NCBI RefSeq assembly: GCF_047495875.1
Contig: NC_092458.1
Coordinates: forward strand, 111,587,727-111,651,726
DNA length: 64,000 bases
Reading direction: 5' to 3'
From: Pithys albifrons albifrons
Lineage: Eukaryota > Chordata > Aves > Passeriformes > Thamnophilidae
The translations under genes were made by a program, and so were the position numbers. Shown in pieces: positions 51,746 to 60,800 of the stretch (its first letter is position 1; every line of letters begins with the position of its first letter). Below the pieces are notes generated by a model. The model searched no databases. It worked only from the letters and a program-made list of their open reading frames with translations, and was not told the DNA's origin.

Positions 51746-51940
51746 TGTAGAAAGAAAGTGAATTCAGCAGGATGTACTGAATTTGCTAATAATCCCAATT
51801 CAGGTAGCTGTCAGAGCTGGAATGGCAGTACCCAGTCTGGAAATAAGCAGGCATCTCTGAATCCTGACAGTGGAAAAGCACATCCTCCGCAGGACAACTC
51901 ATCTTCTGCTGCAATGTCTACCATGGCTCCAGCAATGTAA
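51746..51940 (+). other. Open frame of biased composition, possible exon or retrocopy fragment
   Basis: A frame open for 64 codons ends at TAA 51938-51940. The translation is rich in Asn, Ser, Gln, Gly and Pro, with stretches such as CQSWNGSTQSGNKQ and HPPQDNSSSAAM. It lacks the Leu/Phe/Ile richness of the surrounding chance ORFs. The nominal start is GTG and an upstream ATG is in another frame, so it is unlikely to be an independent gene. No family was recognised. Confidence 0.2.
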
Positions 51941-53500
51941 AGCAAAACAACTTTGGAAACAGATGGGCTGTATGACAGTCAGATGTGTCAGTATCTTGAC
52001 TCAAGAGAATAGGAGGTTGTAATTAAGGTTCTGCTTTAGCGCAGGAGTTTTAATAGCATAGATATTGTTCCTGGTATTTGTTTCAAATAGAAATCAGTAA
52101 CTTACAGGAAACTGACAGTAGTGACAGATTTGAAGTGGCAAGACTACCAGAGAGTTTCCTCCAGCTTTTGCTGCTTTTATAAAATGTTTGGATAGTCTGG
52201 ATGTAGCATCATGCAATTCTCTTTGCCCACTCAAGAAAGATAAATTAATGTGTGAGTTAATTAATAATAATAATGATTTAAAGATATTGCCTGACACTTG
52301 GTTGCATAAAGTACAAGTTCCTGTACAGACCAATTTCTCTGGTTTTCCACTTTAGCTGTTCTATCTTTTATTTAGAAATAGCAAAATTTTTTTTTCCACT
52401 CTGTATGTGTCTCTGATGTGGACAAAACAGTAAATATTACTAGAAGACAAGGGATTATAACAGTACGTCTTTATTGGAGCTAGTGCCAAGTGAGAAACCT
52501 TGCATCAACACTTCTATTAGACTCTCATACTTGAAAACTAGTTCTTCAGTTTGCATGGTTAGTTCAAAAGATAGCAAGTGCAAAGTTTACAGAAGTGTGT
52601 GACAATGATATATTTGCCAGCAGCAAATTAGTCCAAGTGAGTTTTAAAGCTTGCACTGACATATATAATTCTTAGCAGGTTTCAAACTGTCTCCTCCAGG
52701 CTGTGATTAATTTCATTAGATACTCTTAAAGTTAAGAAAAAAAAAAGGAAAAGTAATAAGACAGTCTGTCAATCACAAGTTCTAAAACCAGACAACATAT
52801 CTCAGATTAACTAATCTTTCCATTCTGTGGAATTGATTCTCATCTCTATGACATGAAAATGGTTGTGTTGCACTCATAACCCATACATTTAAGCAGATGA
52901 AGATTTAATTTTAGCACTACACACTCATGTCTGATACGTTTATCTCAAAAGATGTCCTCCAAAATGGAGATTATGCAAGAATGTGTTTTAAATTTCCCTC
53001 TTCCCAAATAATGTAAAATGCCATGTAAATGGTGAAATTACATGCCCACAGGAAAATGCCACTACATAGTTGATATGCAAAACTATGCACATTATGCAAA
53101 ATAGAGTATTTGTCATAAGTGAAATATTTAAACAGTAACTAGCAGCCAGAATTCTGCATTGTCATGGTCAAGTTATGAAACAAATTTATACATTAATCAC
53201 AAAGATACCACAATGACAGAATTTATGTGGGAAGTCAACTTGCAGCCTAAGTACCTAACAAGAGAAATCATCTTTAAGGCAGCCCTATTGGTTAATGACA
53301 ACATGGCCTTCGTTAATCCTTGATGATTAAGAATTTTGTTTTCCCCTTCTTGACTTCATCACAGACTTGAGTTCCCAAAAGAAGCTTGATCTCCTGACAA
53401 TGTTGCTATTCTTTAAAGGAGCTTGGAGGGAGGGGGAACTGGGAGGCACCATTTCTCTTCATTCCACACAAGCTTTGCCCATCACTTACTCATTGTGCTG

Positions 53501-53752
53501 ATTGGCTTCTCTGATCAGGACGCAGGTTTTGCCCTTCTGCTGCTAACACCTGGCTATCATTGGCCTCAGCTGTTGCCACTTCACTGACTCTTTAAAAGGT
53601 ATGGGAGAGCATATGTGAGAGGGGAGAAGAGATTAGAGTGTTTATTTCTTAACTTTGCCCACAACTCACTCCTGCTTAACTGCTGTTCACTACACCTTTC
53701 AACTCTCACTTGTGAAGGCAGATAACAGCACCTCAGCAGCATGATAGTGAGT
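53501..53752 (+). promoter_or_regulatory. Promoter-like cluster: two inverted CCAAT boxes, TATA-like box, splice donor
   Basis: ATTGG occurs at 53501-53505 and 53559-53563, and TTTAAAAGG at 53591-53599. A consensus donor GTGAGT follows at 53747-53752, about 120 bases past the expected start site. TTTGCCCA recurs on both sides of the TATA-like box. This could be a promoter with first exon of a non-coding RNA or an LTR remnant. No coding frame supports a protein gene. Motif-based inference only. Confidence 0.25.
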
Positions 53753-56700
53753 ATAAATAACCTTGTTCAGAACAGCATCCAAATTTTCTTGGAGATTACT
53801 GGTTTTGTTCTCATAAGAGGCCTGTGATAAGGGGTGGGTAGTGATTTTTGTGTCACACAGATGAATCTGAGGACAAAGATGTGGATTGGTAAAGGGGTTT
53901 AAGGATCAGTGATGTGTTTTGATAACTAACTTTTGGTGCCCACCTCCCAGAGCAGAGTCCAGAGCTCTGTATTAAATCTGTGTGGGTGCATCTGGGTGCC
54001 TAGGATGTGGATCTGGGAGCTAGGATGAGGCTCTGCAGCCTTAGTCCAGTGAGAAGATGCATTTAAAATCAGTGTGGAGTGTTGGATGGCAGGAGATGCT
54101 TACAGAAAGGGTGTATCTGACCTTCCCCTCTTCTCTGGAGCTTTGTCAAATTAGCTGAGCATATAATAAATCAGCTATTCATTTGGGCTCAGTACTGGAA
54201 CCTTTTACCTGAACCTTTTCCAGAAAGCAGGTCAAACAGCAGATTTGCCAGGAAGGGTAATGGGGTTGTGTGGTCCCTGGGCTGTCCAGTTCTGGCATGA
54301 GTGCCCTCTGTAAAGTGATATGGCTACAGAGACACTCACGTTTGCTTGAGGGTCTGTTTGTCACCACTGGTAACTCTCAGAAGAATAATATCACAACTTT
54401 ACTGGGTCAATGATGATGAGAATAACTCTAGAGGTTAACAGCTGGGAAACTAACCCATTCTTCTGTAAAGTCAAACCACCTGACCAAGGAGGGGAAGAAC
54501 ACATTCTTCCTCCTTTCCAGCATAGCTTTTCTTTCAGCTACGTGGTAGCAGTGCAGGAGCTGGAAGATGTTGGCTAGAATTACCCTAGGCAAAGTGGCTT
54601 TCTCCCAGATCTGAAGCAAAATGAGATCTTTTCTGCAGTAGGTGACTTATTTACTGACTTAAAATTATGAAAGATATGAAGGCATGTTTGCTGCTGTTTT
54701 CTATCTGATTTTTGAGACAAAATGAGACCTATCAATTGTTCTCCTCCTCCGCAAAATGTACAAAACATAAGGCCATCCAATCTGTTCCCTTGGCACTGGG
54801 ATGATTGCCTCAGTGGAGAATAGCTTGAGGATGACTGGAGTTCTTCTCACATGGGAAAGGTAGCAGCCTGCTGAGAAAGGAGTTTTATACACCCAGTTAA
54901 GGCAGCTGCAACTTTCCACTTGGCACTGCTCACTTAGGAATTGCCACTAATGCCAGCACCAACTTAGAGACTGGCTCAAGAAAGGGGCTATACTTCATAT
55001 AGCCATTTGCATCCCAACTCAAGCCTTTCTCATCACAGCAGAGTCCTATCAGTCACCCATGGAAGTTGTCACATGGGTAACAACACAAGCTAATACATGT
55101 AGTCATTCTTTTAATTTCTGAATAGGACTTTAGTACAGTCAAAAAATAAGAGCTAATAGAAAGGCTTGAGCAGGCAAATGGGAGTTGGGCTTTTTGCCAC
55201 TTTCTCACTTTAGTTCCTCTGTTGCCTCTCACTTCTGCTTTGCAATAACCCCTGCTACTCCCATCTCACGAATCTTGATCAGAGTCTGTCAGTCACGGTT
55301 TCAATGTGCCAGATGTGATGTTATGTTATCCCAAATGTGGCCTGAACTGAGTGCTAGTGTGACTCACTATCAAACAGTTTTCTCCAATGAGCCAAACAAG
55401 ATTTAATATTAAAAACAAAATCAAGGAAAAGTAAAAAGGACAGGGGGGATTTTAGACATGACTATTTAGTATGTTGGTTGGGTCTCTTGGTTTACTCCCT
55501 ATACGTGTTAAAAAGCAGTATATTTACCAGCCTTCATTTTTACACAAGTGAACAGTGAGTGGCCTCAAATAATATGGGTGGAAAATAGCCTGAAATGAGT
55601 TTTTTTGCTGTTGTTGTAAAAGCACATGGATTTTTTGGGGTTGTCTGGAGCAATTTCACAGAAACAAGAGCAGATTAAAGGAGGTAATGACATGTTTGTA
55701 ATTTCATTCCGAAGGCTCATGGTGTCCTTGCCTCTGTCTAGTGTTCAGCCTGGAGATAAATCAAGGGCTCCAATTTCCAAATCTGTCATAGCAGCTTCAC
55801 AAATAAAAATGCTGACAAAAAATATCTGCTTTTAAATGGCTACTTGCAAGCACTGACAACTAGAAGTCTATACATCTTTCACCTTACAGGGAAGAAGCAG
55901 CACTGTGTATTGCCAGGAAAAATGAAGAGCAGAGAAGCAGTGCTCCTAAAGTTAAAGTAATCTAAAAGTACGGCAACAATAAACCATTTACAGTCATGTT
56001 TTGAATGCTAGATGAAAATAGATTTCAGGTGGTATATTACCAAAGCCTCACAGCTGCCTGGCGTGGAAAAAGAATGGATGTGGCATTAGAATATGAAGTA
56101 GAGAGACCATGTGGACAAGAAAAATTCCTTCCCGTCCCCAACTGCCCTCACAGCTGCTGTGGTTGTTCCACATGTGCTCCTCTGTGCCCACAGAGAGAGC
56201 TTGTGTGTGACTGGGGAGGAGTGGGAAACAGGCACCATGAAAACCAGTGCAGATTATGCTGGTTAATGCTGAATAATGTGCTGTATCTGTTAGCTGCAGG
56301 CTCCAGCTTTTGCAGGATATGAATTCCAATTATAAGGCAGAGCTGGAGCAGTTGATAGCAATAGGCAAACTAGGCCACTTACTTTGCTGAAGCTGGAGGT
56401 GACAGAGCTGAGAGCACATCAAGGAGAGCATCTGGCAGCTTTGCAGAGTCCCTGAACTCTGAGGCCGTGACCCCATGCAGAGTACCAACATAGGGATTTG
56501 TGTCTGATGGTCGTACTTATTGTCTCCTTGGTCTGAGGGATTGAATTTTGTAAAAAAAAAAAAGTTGCAGAGCTATATCACATTCTCAAATACCCCTTAC
56601 TATACCCTTGCTGACATTAGAAGCACAACAGAATGGAGTCAGCCCCTCTACTTTGCCAGGATTTCCTGGCTTCATGAATCATTGGACCTGCTTCAGCATA

Positions 56701-56784
56701 AAGCCACAGGACAACTTGGCATGCAGGCTATGTGAAGTTCTGGTCTGAGTGCAAGATCTGAATTTATATGGCAGAATAAATGCA

Positions 56785-56804
56785 CCCACCCACCCTCTCT
56801 TCCC
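56785..56804 (-). other. Canonical G-quadruplex motif on the minus strand
   Basis: The + strand has four CCC tracts separated by A, A and TCTCTT. On the minus strand this is four G3 tracts with loops of 6, 1 and 1 bases, which fits the G3+N1-7 rule. Confidence 0.8.
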
Positions 56805-57521
56805 AGAAGAGTGCTCTTTCTTTACTCTTTGCTAATGTGTACTTCCAGTAAACTTGTCTCCTTAAGGCTTCTTCCTAGGAAATCCCAAAGAGAGATGTCC
56901 AGCAGTTTCTAGATTCAGGGGATGGAGTGAATGATACATACTTCAGGCAGTTGAAGTGCCCTCTGTAAATTTATTTCATGCACAAATATGTTGTGCTTAT
57001 GGTGTGTGGCCCCTAGGATTCATCCATGTGCATGCTGTGGGCAGGCTCTGTGATGGCTGCAATGCCTGTTCTAGCAGGAACTGTGCTCATCTCCCAGCAG
57101 GTAAGTGGCCGCAATCAGCATGAATCTGATTTTTAAGGCAGAAGAAGAGAGCATGTCAAGGGAAATTTTTATCCAGTGTAGTCCTACAAAAGAGAAAGGA
57201 CAGGTTATAAAAAGACAGAGGACCATGTTGTCTAGGTAGAATAAGGGTATTTTTTTAAAATGCATGAAAACTTCCTCTGGGACATAATAGCTTTCTAGAG
57301 CAGGGACCTTTACAGATACTCCTGCTTTCCATCGATGGGGATATAACATCTGGCCAAGACAGTGATTGTCTTCATCAGTACAGTCTTTGTCAGCTGGTTG
57401 AATTCAAAACAAGCCTGGAGAAGGTGAATACTCATTTCAGTCTTCACATATTTATGTTGCAAGGTCAGGCAAGCACTATGAACCTCGCTGTTCTAATTTT
57501 GCTTAGTTTTATCACCATTGT

Positions 57522-57532
57522 AAAAGGGAGGG
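57522..57532. repeat. Left target-site duplication of the SINE
   Basis: AAAAGGGAGGG, identical to the copy at 57883-57893. The A-rich start fits target-primed reverse transcription. Confidence 0.85.
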
Positions 57533-57539
57533 GTGGGGT

Positions 57540-57609
57540 GGTCCTGTGGCGTAAAGGAGAGCACTCTGGACTCTGAATCCCAAGGACCTGAGTTCAAGTC
57601 TCAGTGGGG
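57540..57609 (+). pseudogene. tRNA-Gln(CTG)-like head of the SINE
   Basis: The segment follows vertebrate tRNA-Gln closely. GGCGTAA lies in the D arm, AGCACTCTGGACTCTGAATCC covers the anticodon arm with the CTG anticodon still in a CTCTGAA loop, and the T arm is CTGAG/TTCAAGT/CTCAG with a perfect 5-bp stem. It is not a working tRNA. The acceptor stem pairs poorly, the anticodon stem has two mismatches at its outer end, and one base is inserted before the T arm. It is best read as the tRNA-derived promoter of the surrounding SINE. Confidence 0.85.
57547..57600 (+). promoter_or_regulatory. RNA polymerase III type 2 promoter (A and B boxes)
   Basis: The A box TGGCGTAAAGG is at 57547-57557 and the B box GAGTTCAAGTC at 57590-57600, about 32 bases apart as in a tRNA gene. 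Both keep the positions normally conserved in these boxes. This supports transcription of the element from its own start a few bases upstream. Confidence 0.75.
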
Positions 57610-57639
57610 ACAGTCCCCTGGCAGTTAAATGCCTCCCTG

Positions 57640-57722
57640 CCATCCAATCCCATCAGATCTCAGATGCTCAGCAGGGTCAGCCCCGGTTAGTACTGGGTGC
57701 TGTGACAGTCCTGAGAACTTCA
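57640..57722 (+). repeat. 5S rRNA-like block inside the SINE
   Basis: The sequence tracks the middle of vertebrate 5S rRNA. CATCAGATCTCAGATGCTC corresponds to the 5S stretch around GTCTGATCTCGGAAGCTA. It is followed by AGCAGGGTC and GGTTAGTACT, which are identical to 5S, and then a more diverged part resembling the 5S GGATGGGAGACC-CCTGGGAA region. These are the 5S internal control region segments (A block, intermediate element, C block). The 5S 5' and 3' ends are absent. The identification is from memory of the 5S sequence and should be confirmed by alignment. Confidence 0.75.
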
Positions 57723-57882
57723 CTCTCACTGTCTAAGCTCGCTTGGCTCTGACAACTGGACCTTAGAACTTAAATGGTGGGGCCAGTTCTGTGCATGGTG
57801 TGCCTCACCTAAAAAATCCACTGCACAGGCTATGGGGAAAGCCCTTCCCAAATATTCGTTCAAGAAGTCTGGCCATACATAC

Positions 57883-57893
57883 AAAAGGGAGGG
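57883..57893. repeat. Right target-site duplication of the SINE
   Basis: AAAAGGGAGGG immediately after the CATACATAC tail; a perfect match to the left copy. Confidence 0.85.
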
Positions 57894-60800
57894 TTAGGAG
57901 GAGTTTTTGCTTCAAGTAGAGGACTTGCCACCTCATCCATTCAGAGATGAAGCTCAGTAAGTAGCTACCACTGAGTTTTTATTTCAGGGAAGGTTTTAGT
58001 AAAAGAATACTTTAATCTATTGGTCTAGAAAGTAATCTGTGAATAAGGGCAAAAAGGGTTAGTATTTTTATGACATGTAATATGTTCAAAAGGGTGTTCA
58101 TTGTGCTAATGCACAGCCATTAACAAATTGATCTTCAACCCCTGCAGTGCAGTTAAGTAGGAACATTTTACAGATGGGGAGACCGAGACAAAGCATCTTG
58201 CTCGAGGCTGCCCAGTGACAGAGCTGGCCTCAGAAGTCAGCATCTCCCATCTCCCTATGTCATTCCTCCAGACAGCATTGCTAAGCAGCAAAAAGCTGAA
58301 TCAGAGACATCTTTCTGTGAGGCTTAAAAAGCATGACCATGAAATAAATATAACAGTTAAAGCAAAAGGCAGTCTAAACAGAGCTGCTGAATTTTGAGTG
58401 CCAGGGTCTGGAGAGCAAAACCATTGATATTTTGGTAAAACTAACACCCAAGACATTACGTTTTATTATCGATATCAGATCATTGCTTATCTCGGTAATC
58501 ACTGAACTATGGGTTTGGTAAGAGAATGTTTGAGAACAGCTAGGCTGCTATTATATGTAATTGCTCTTTACAATGACTGGATATCTCTAGTGAAAATGAA
58601 TCAGTGATCTCCACTGTAGCAGAATCTATTAAATAATTGGAGAGCATGGCTAGTATCTTTGATGTTGAAAGGAAGAAATTCAATAAGCAGTCTCTTCAGG
58701 CTTTCTAACACAGCAGAAAAAAAGGGCTGCAGGCAGGAACATACTGACACTACAGGTCAGTGGAGGTTTATGGATTTGTGTGCCTTAGAAGGGAGGCAGA
58801 ACCTAGCTGTACAGGACTGTTGAACCATTAGATACCTTGGGGTGTCAGAGTATTGTTGTGTAGCCTTCTAAAAATATCAATGGTCGGGCCAGACATCAAA
58901 TGTTTCTCCCCTGCCCAGGTTTTCTGAGAATATCATGTGTCCTGAGGAGATGTCAGAACTGTGCTTCAGCTATTTTGCTACTTGACAGTGGCACATTATC
59001 CTTAGAAGATTCATTTTCACATTTATTAACTCATTTCTACCTCACAGACTCACATTTTTTTCCCATCAAAGTAGTACCTGTTTGTCTTTGAATTAATAGC
59101 TTAGATGTATGTAGTGGCCTTGATTACAAAAAAAAAGGCATTCAGCTCCCTTTACTAGATGGAAGACAGCTGGCAGGTACTTAGTACATTGCCCTGGGAG
59201 GAGAGTGCTTGGCTGAAGAAAGCACAAAAAAGTCCTTATTCTCTGCTAACAAGAGGTACCCTGGGACATTTAATGTGACCATGGGACCAGCTTTTACTGG
59301 CTCCTCTGAAAAAACTGCACACAATATGCCTCATGATGCACTCTTTATCTGGAAGGCTGAAGGAGGAAAAGGCATCAAGGGGCTTTGAGGATCAAATTAT
59401 ACCTCTCTAATGTTCATAGTAGCATTTGTGCTGGCATTAGGCTGTCAAAAGGATATTTGAAGAAACAGTTGACAAGATCATGTTAGTCATTTCCTCTGGA
59501 AAGATGTTTAATAAAGGAGAGCAAAGCACCCCAGCTGCATAGCTAGTTATTGCTGCTGCATTATATGGGGATAGTTGGCCCACAATGCTGGGACAGTGTC
59601 AGTGGACTGCTCCAGAGCTGTGTGTTGGCCCAGTTTTGTATTGCACCTCATTTCTCCCACCCAAGGGGTCACCAAGTTGAAGGAAACTGGTTAGGGAAAA
59701 GCACAAGCACTCTGTCCATGCTGACTTTTCAGTCTCTAGGGCTGAAAAACACCCTGGCTTGGGGTGCTGACCAGTGCCCAGGACCAGTGGTGAAGCAGTG
59801 AGGAAGACAGCTGTTGCCAGGGTCTGTGTGAAGAGAGTGGTGGGCTAGAGAAGCTCAAGGAACCTTATTCTCATTCTCAAATCCCTCTGTCCATCCAAAT
59901 GCTGTGTGGCACAAGGTTGGGCGCCAGCAATAAAATGTGGTCACCCCAGTGCCCACAGACAGACATCCAAACCCTCTGACCTGCAGGCTATTTTGGGGCT
60001 ATGATATCAATACGGCTCTGAAAATCCTCGGGACAGTATTAAGCACTATGAAGATCTATTATACAGCATTTTCAGTGTCTCCCAAGTAGTCCACATTATT
60101 ACTGTTCCATGTCAGTCCATCTCATATCCATTATCTGTTTGTCATAAATACAGAGCTGATTTTAAGCATACATTTGTTTTAGTTGTGTTTTAATAATCTT
60201 ATTCAAAAGGTTTTCACTTTTAGTGAGACACATTTCCTTTATAACATGATGATCTAAGCACTTTAAGGGCCAAATTTTTTTTTTTTAACTTTGTTTTGAA
60301 CTGTGGGGGGAATAGGTCTAAAAGATAGATTTATAGTATAAGTAAGTAATGCTTTTTCAGAAGTCTCAAAGTTGAATTGCTGTGAAACCATTTCTCTCAT
60401 AAAGTCTTCTCTTCCTTGTCCACCTATTTCAAGCTTAAGCAAATTAAATGGAGAAGTCCTGCACAGATCAAAGAGAATGTTAACTGTAACTTTCTTGACT
60501 CACTTTCAGTACCTTTTTATCTCAGATGTAGTGTCTTGATTAGCTTTTTTCTTGCCCCTGTGCTATGCCAAAGTATTTCTATTAAAATTCCTTTACAGAT
60601 TCATAACTTCCCAGTACAGCTAAAGCCTCCATGCTGTAGAAATAAACCTTTGCTTGGAGTATGTGATTAAAAAGAGCAGATGAGCACAGGAAAGCAAGAT
60701 ACTCCCAAGGGGATAGCAAGCTTCAGATATTGATCCATGCTGTAGACACTTCATAAAGCAACCTTTACAGGTGTTGGATTCTGTAAGAAAATGATAATGA

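Larger units (their letters stand above)
51941..57521. other. Non-coding stretch, no gene seen
   Basis: Unique DNA of mixed composition. Three ATGCAAA or ATGCAC octamer-like sites cluster at about 53076-53101, followed by the promoter-like cluster at 53.5 kb and the quadruplex motif at 56.8 kb. I recognised no coding or RNA gene. Confidence 0.6.
57533..57882 (+). mobile_element. Chimeric tRNA-Gln/5S rRNA-like SINE insertion, about 350 bp
   Basis: A short retroposon bounded by a perfect 11-bp direct repeat, AAAAGGGAGGG, at 57522-57532 and 57883-57893. In order it shows a tRNA-Gln(CTG)-like head (about 57540-57609), a 5S rRNA-like block (about 57640-57722), an unrelated body with an AACTGG/CCAGTT inverted pair, and a tail ending in the short repeat CATACATAC. 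Polymerase III A and B boxes are both present, so the element has the promoter layout of a SINE. It encodes no protein and would depend on a LINE for mobilisation. The partner LINE is not identifiable here: the tail lacks the CR1 ATTCTATG terminus and poly(A), and a short tandem tail is more in line with an RTE-type partner. I do not know a family name for it. Confidence 0.85.

Noticed and set aside
57540..57609. A functional tRNA-Gln gene
   Set aside because: The acceptor stem does not pair, the anticodon stem has mismatches, and the segment sits inside a retroposon with target-site duplications.
57640..57722. A 5S rRNA gene or stand-alone 5S pseudogene
   Set aside because: The 5S 5' and 3' ends are missing and the block lies inside the duplication-bounded SINE, directly after the tRNA part.
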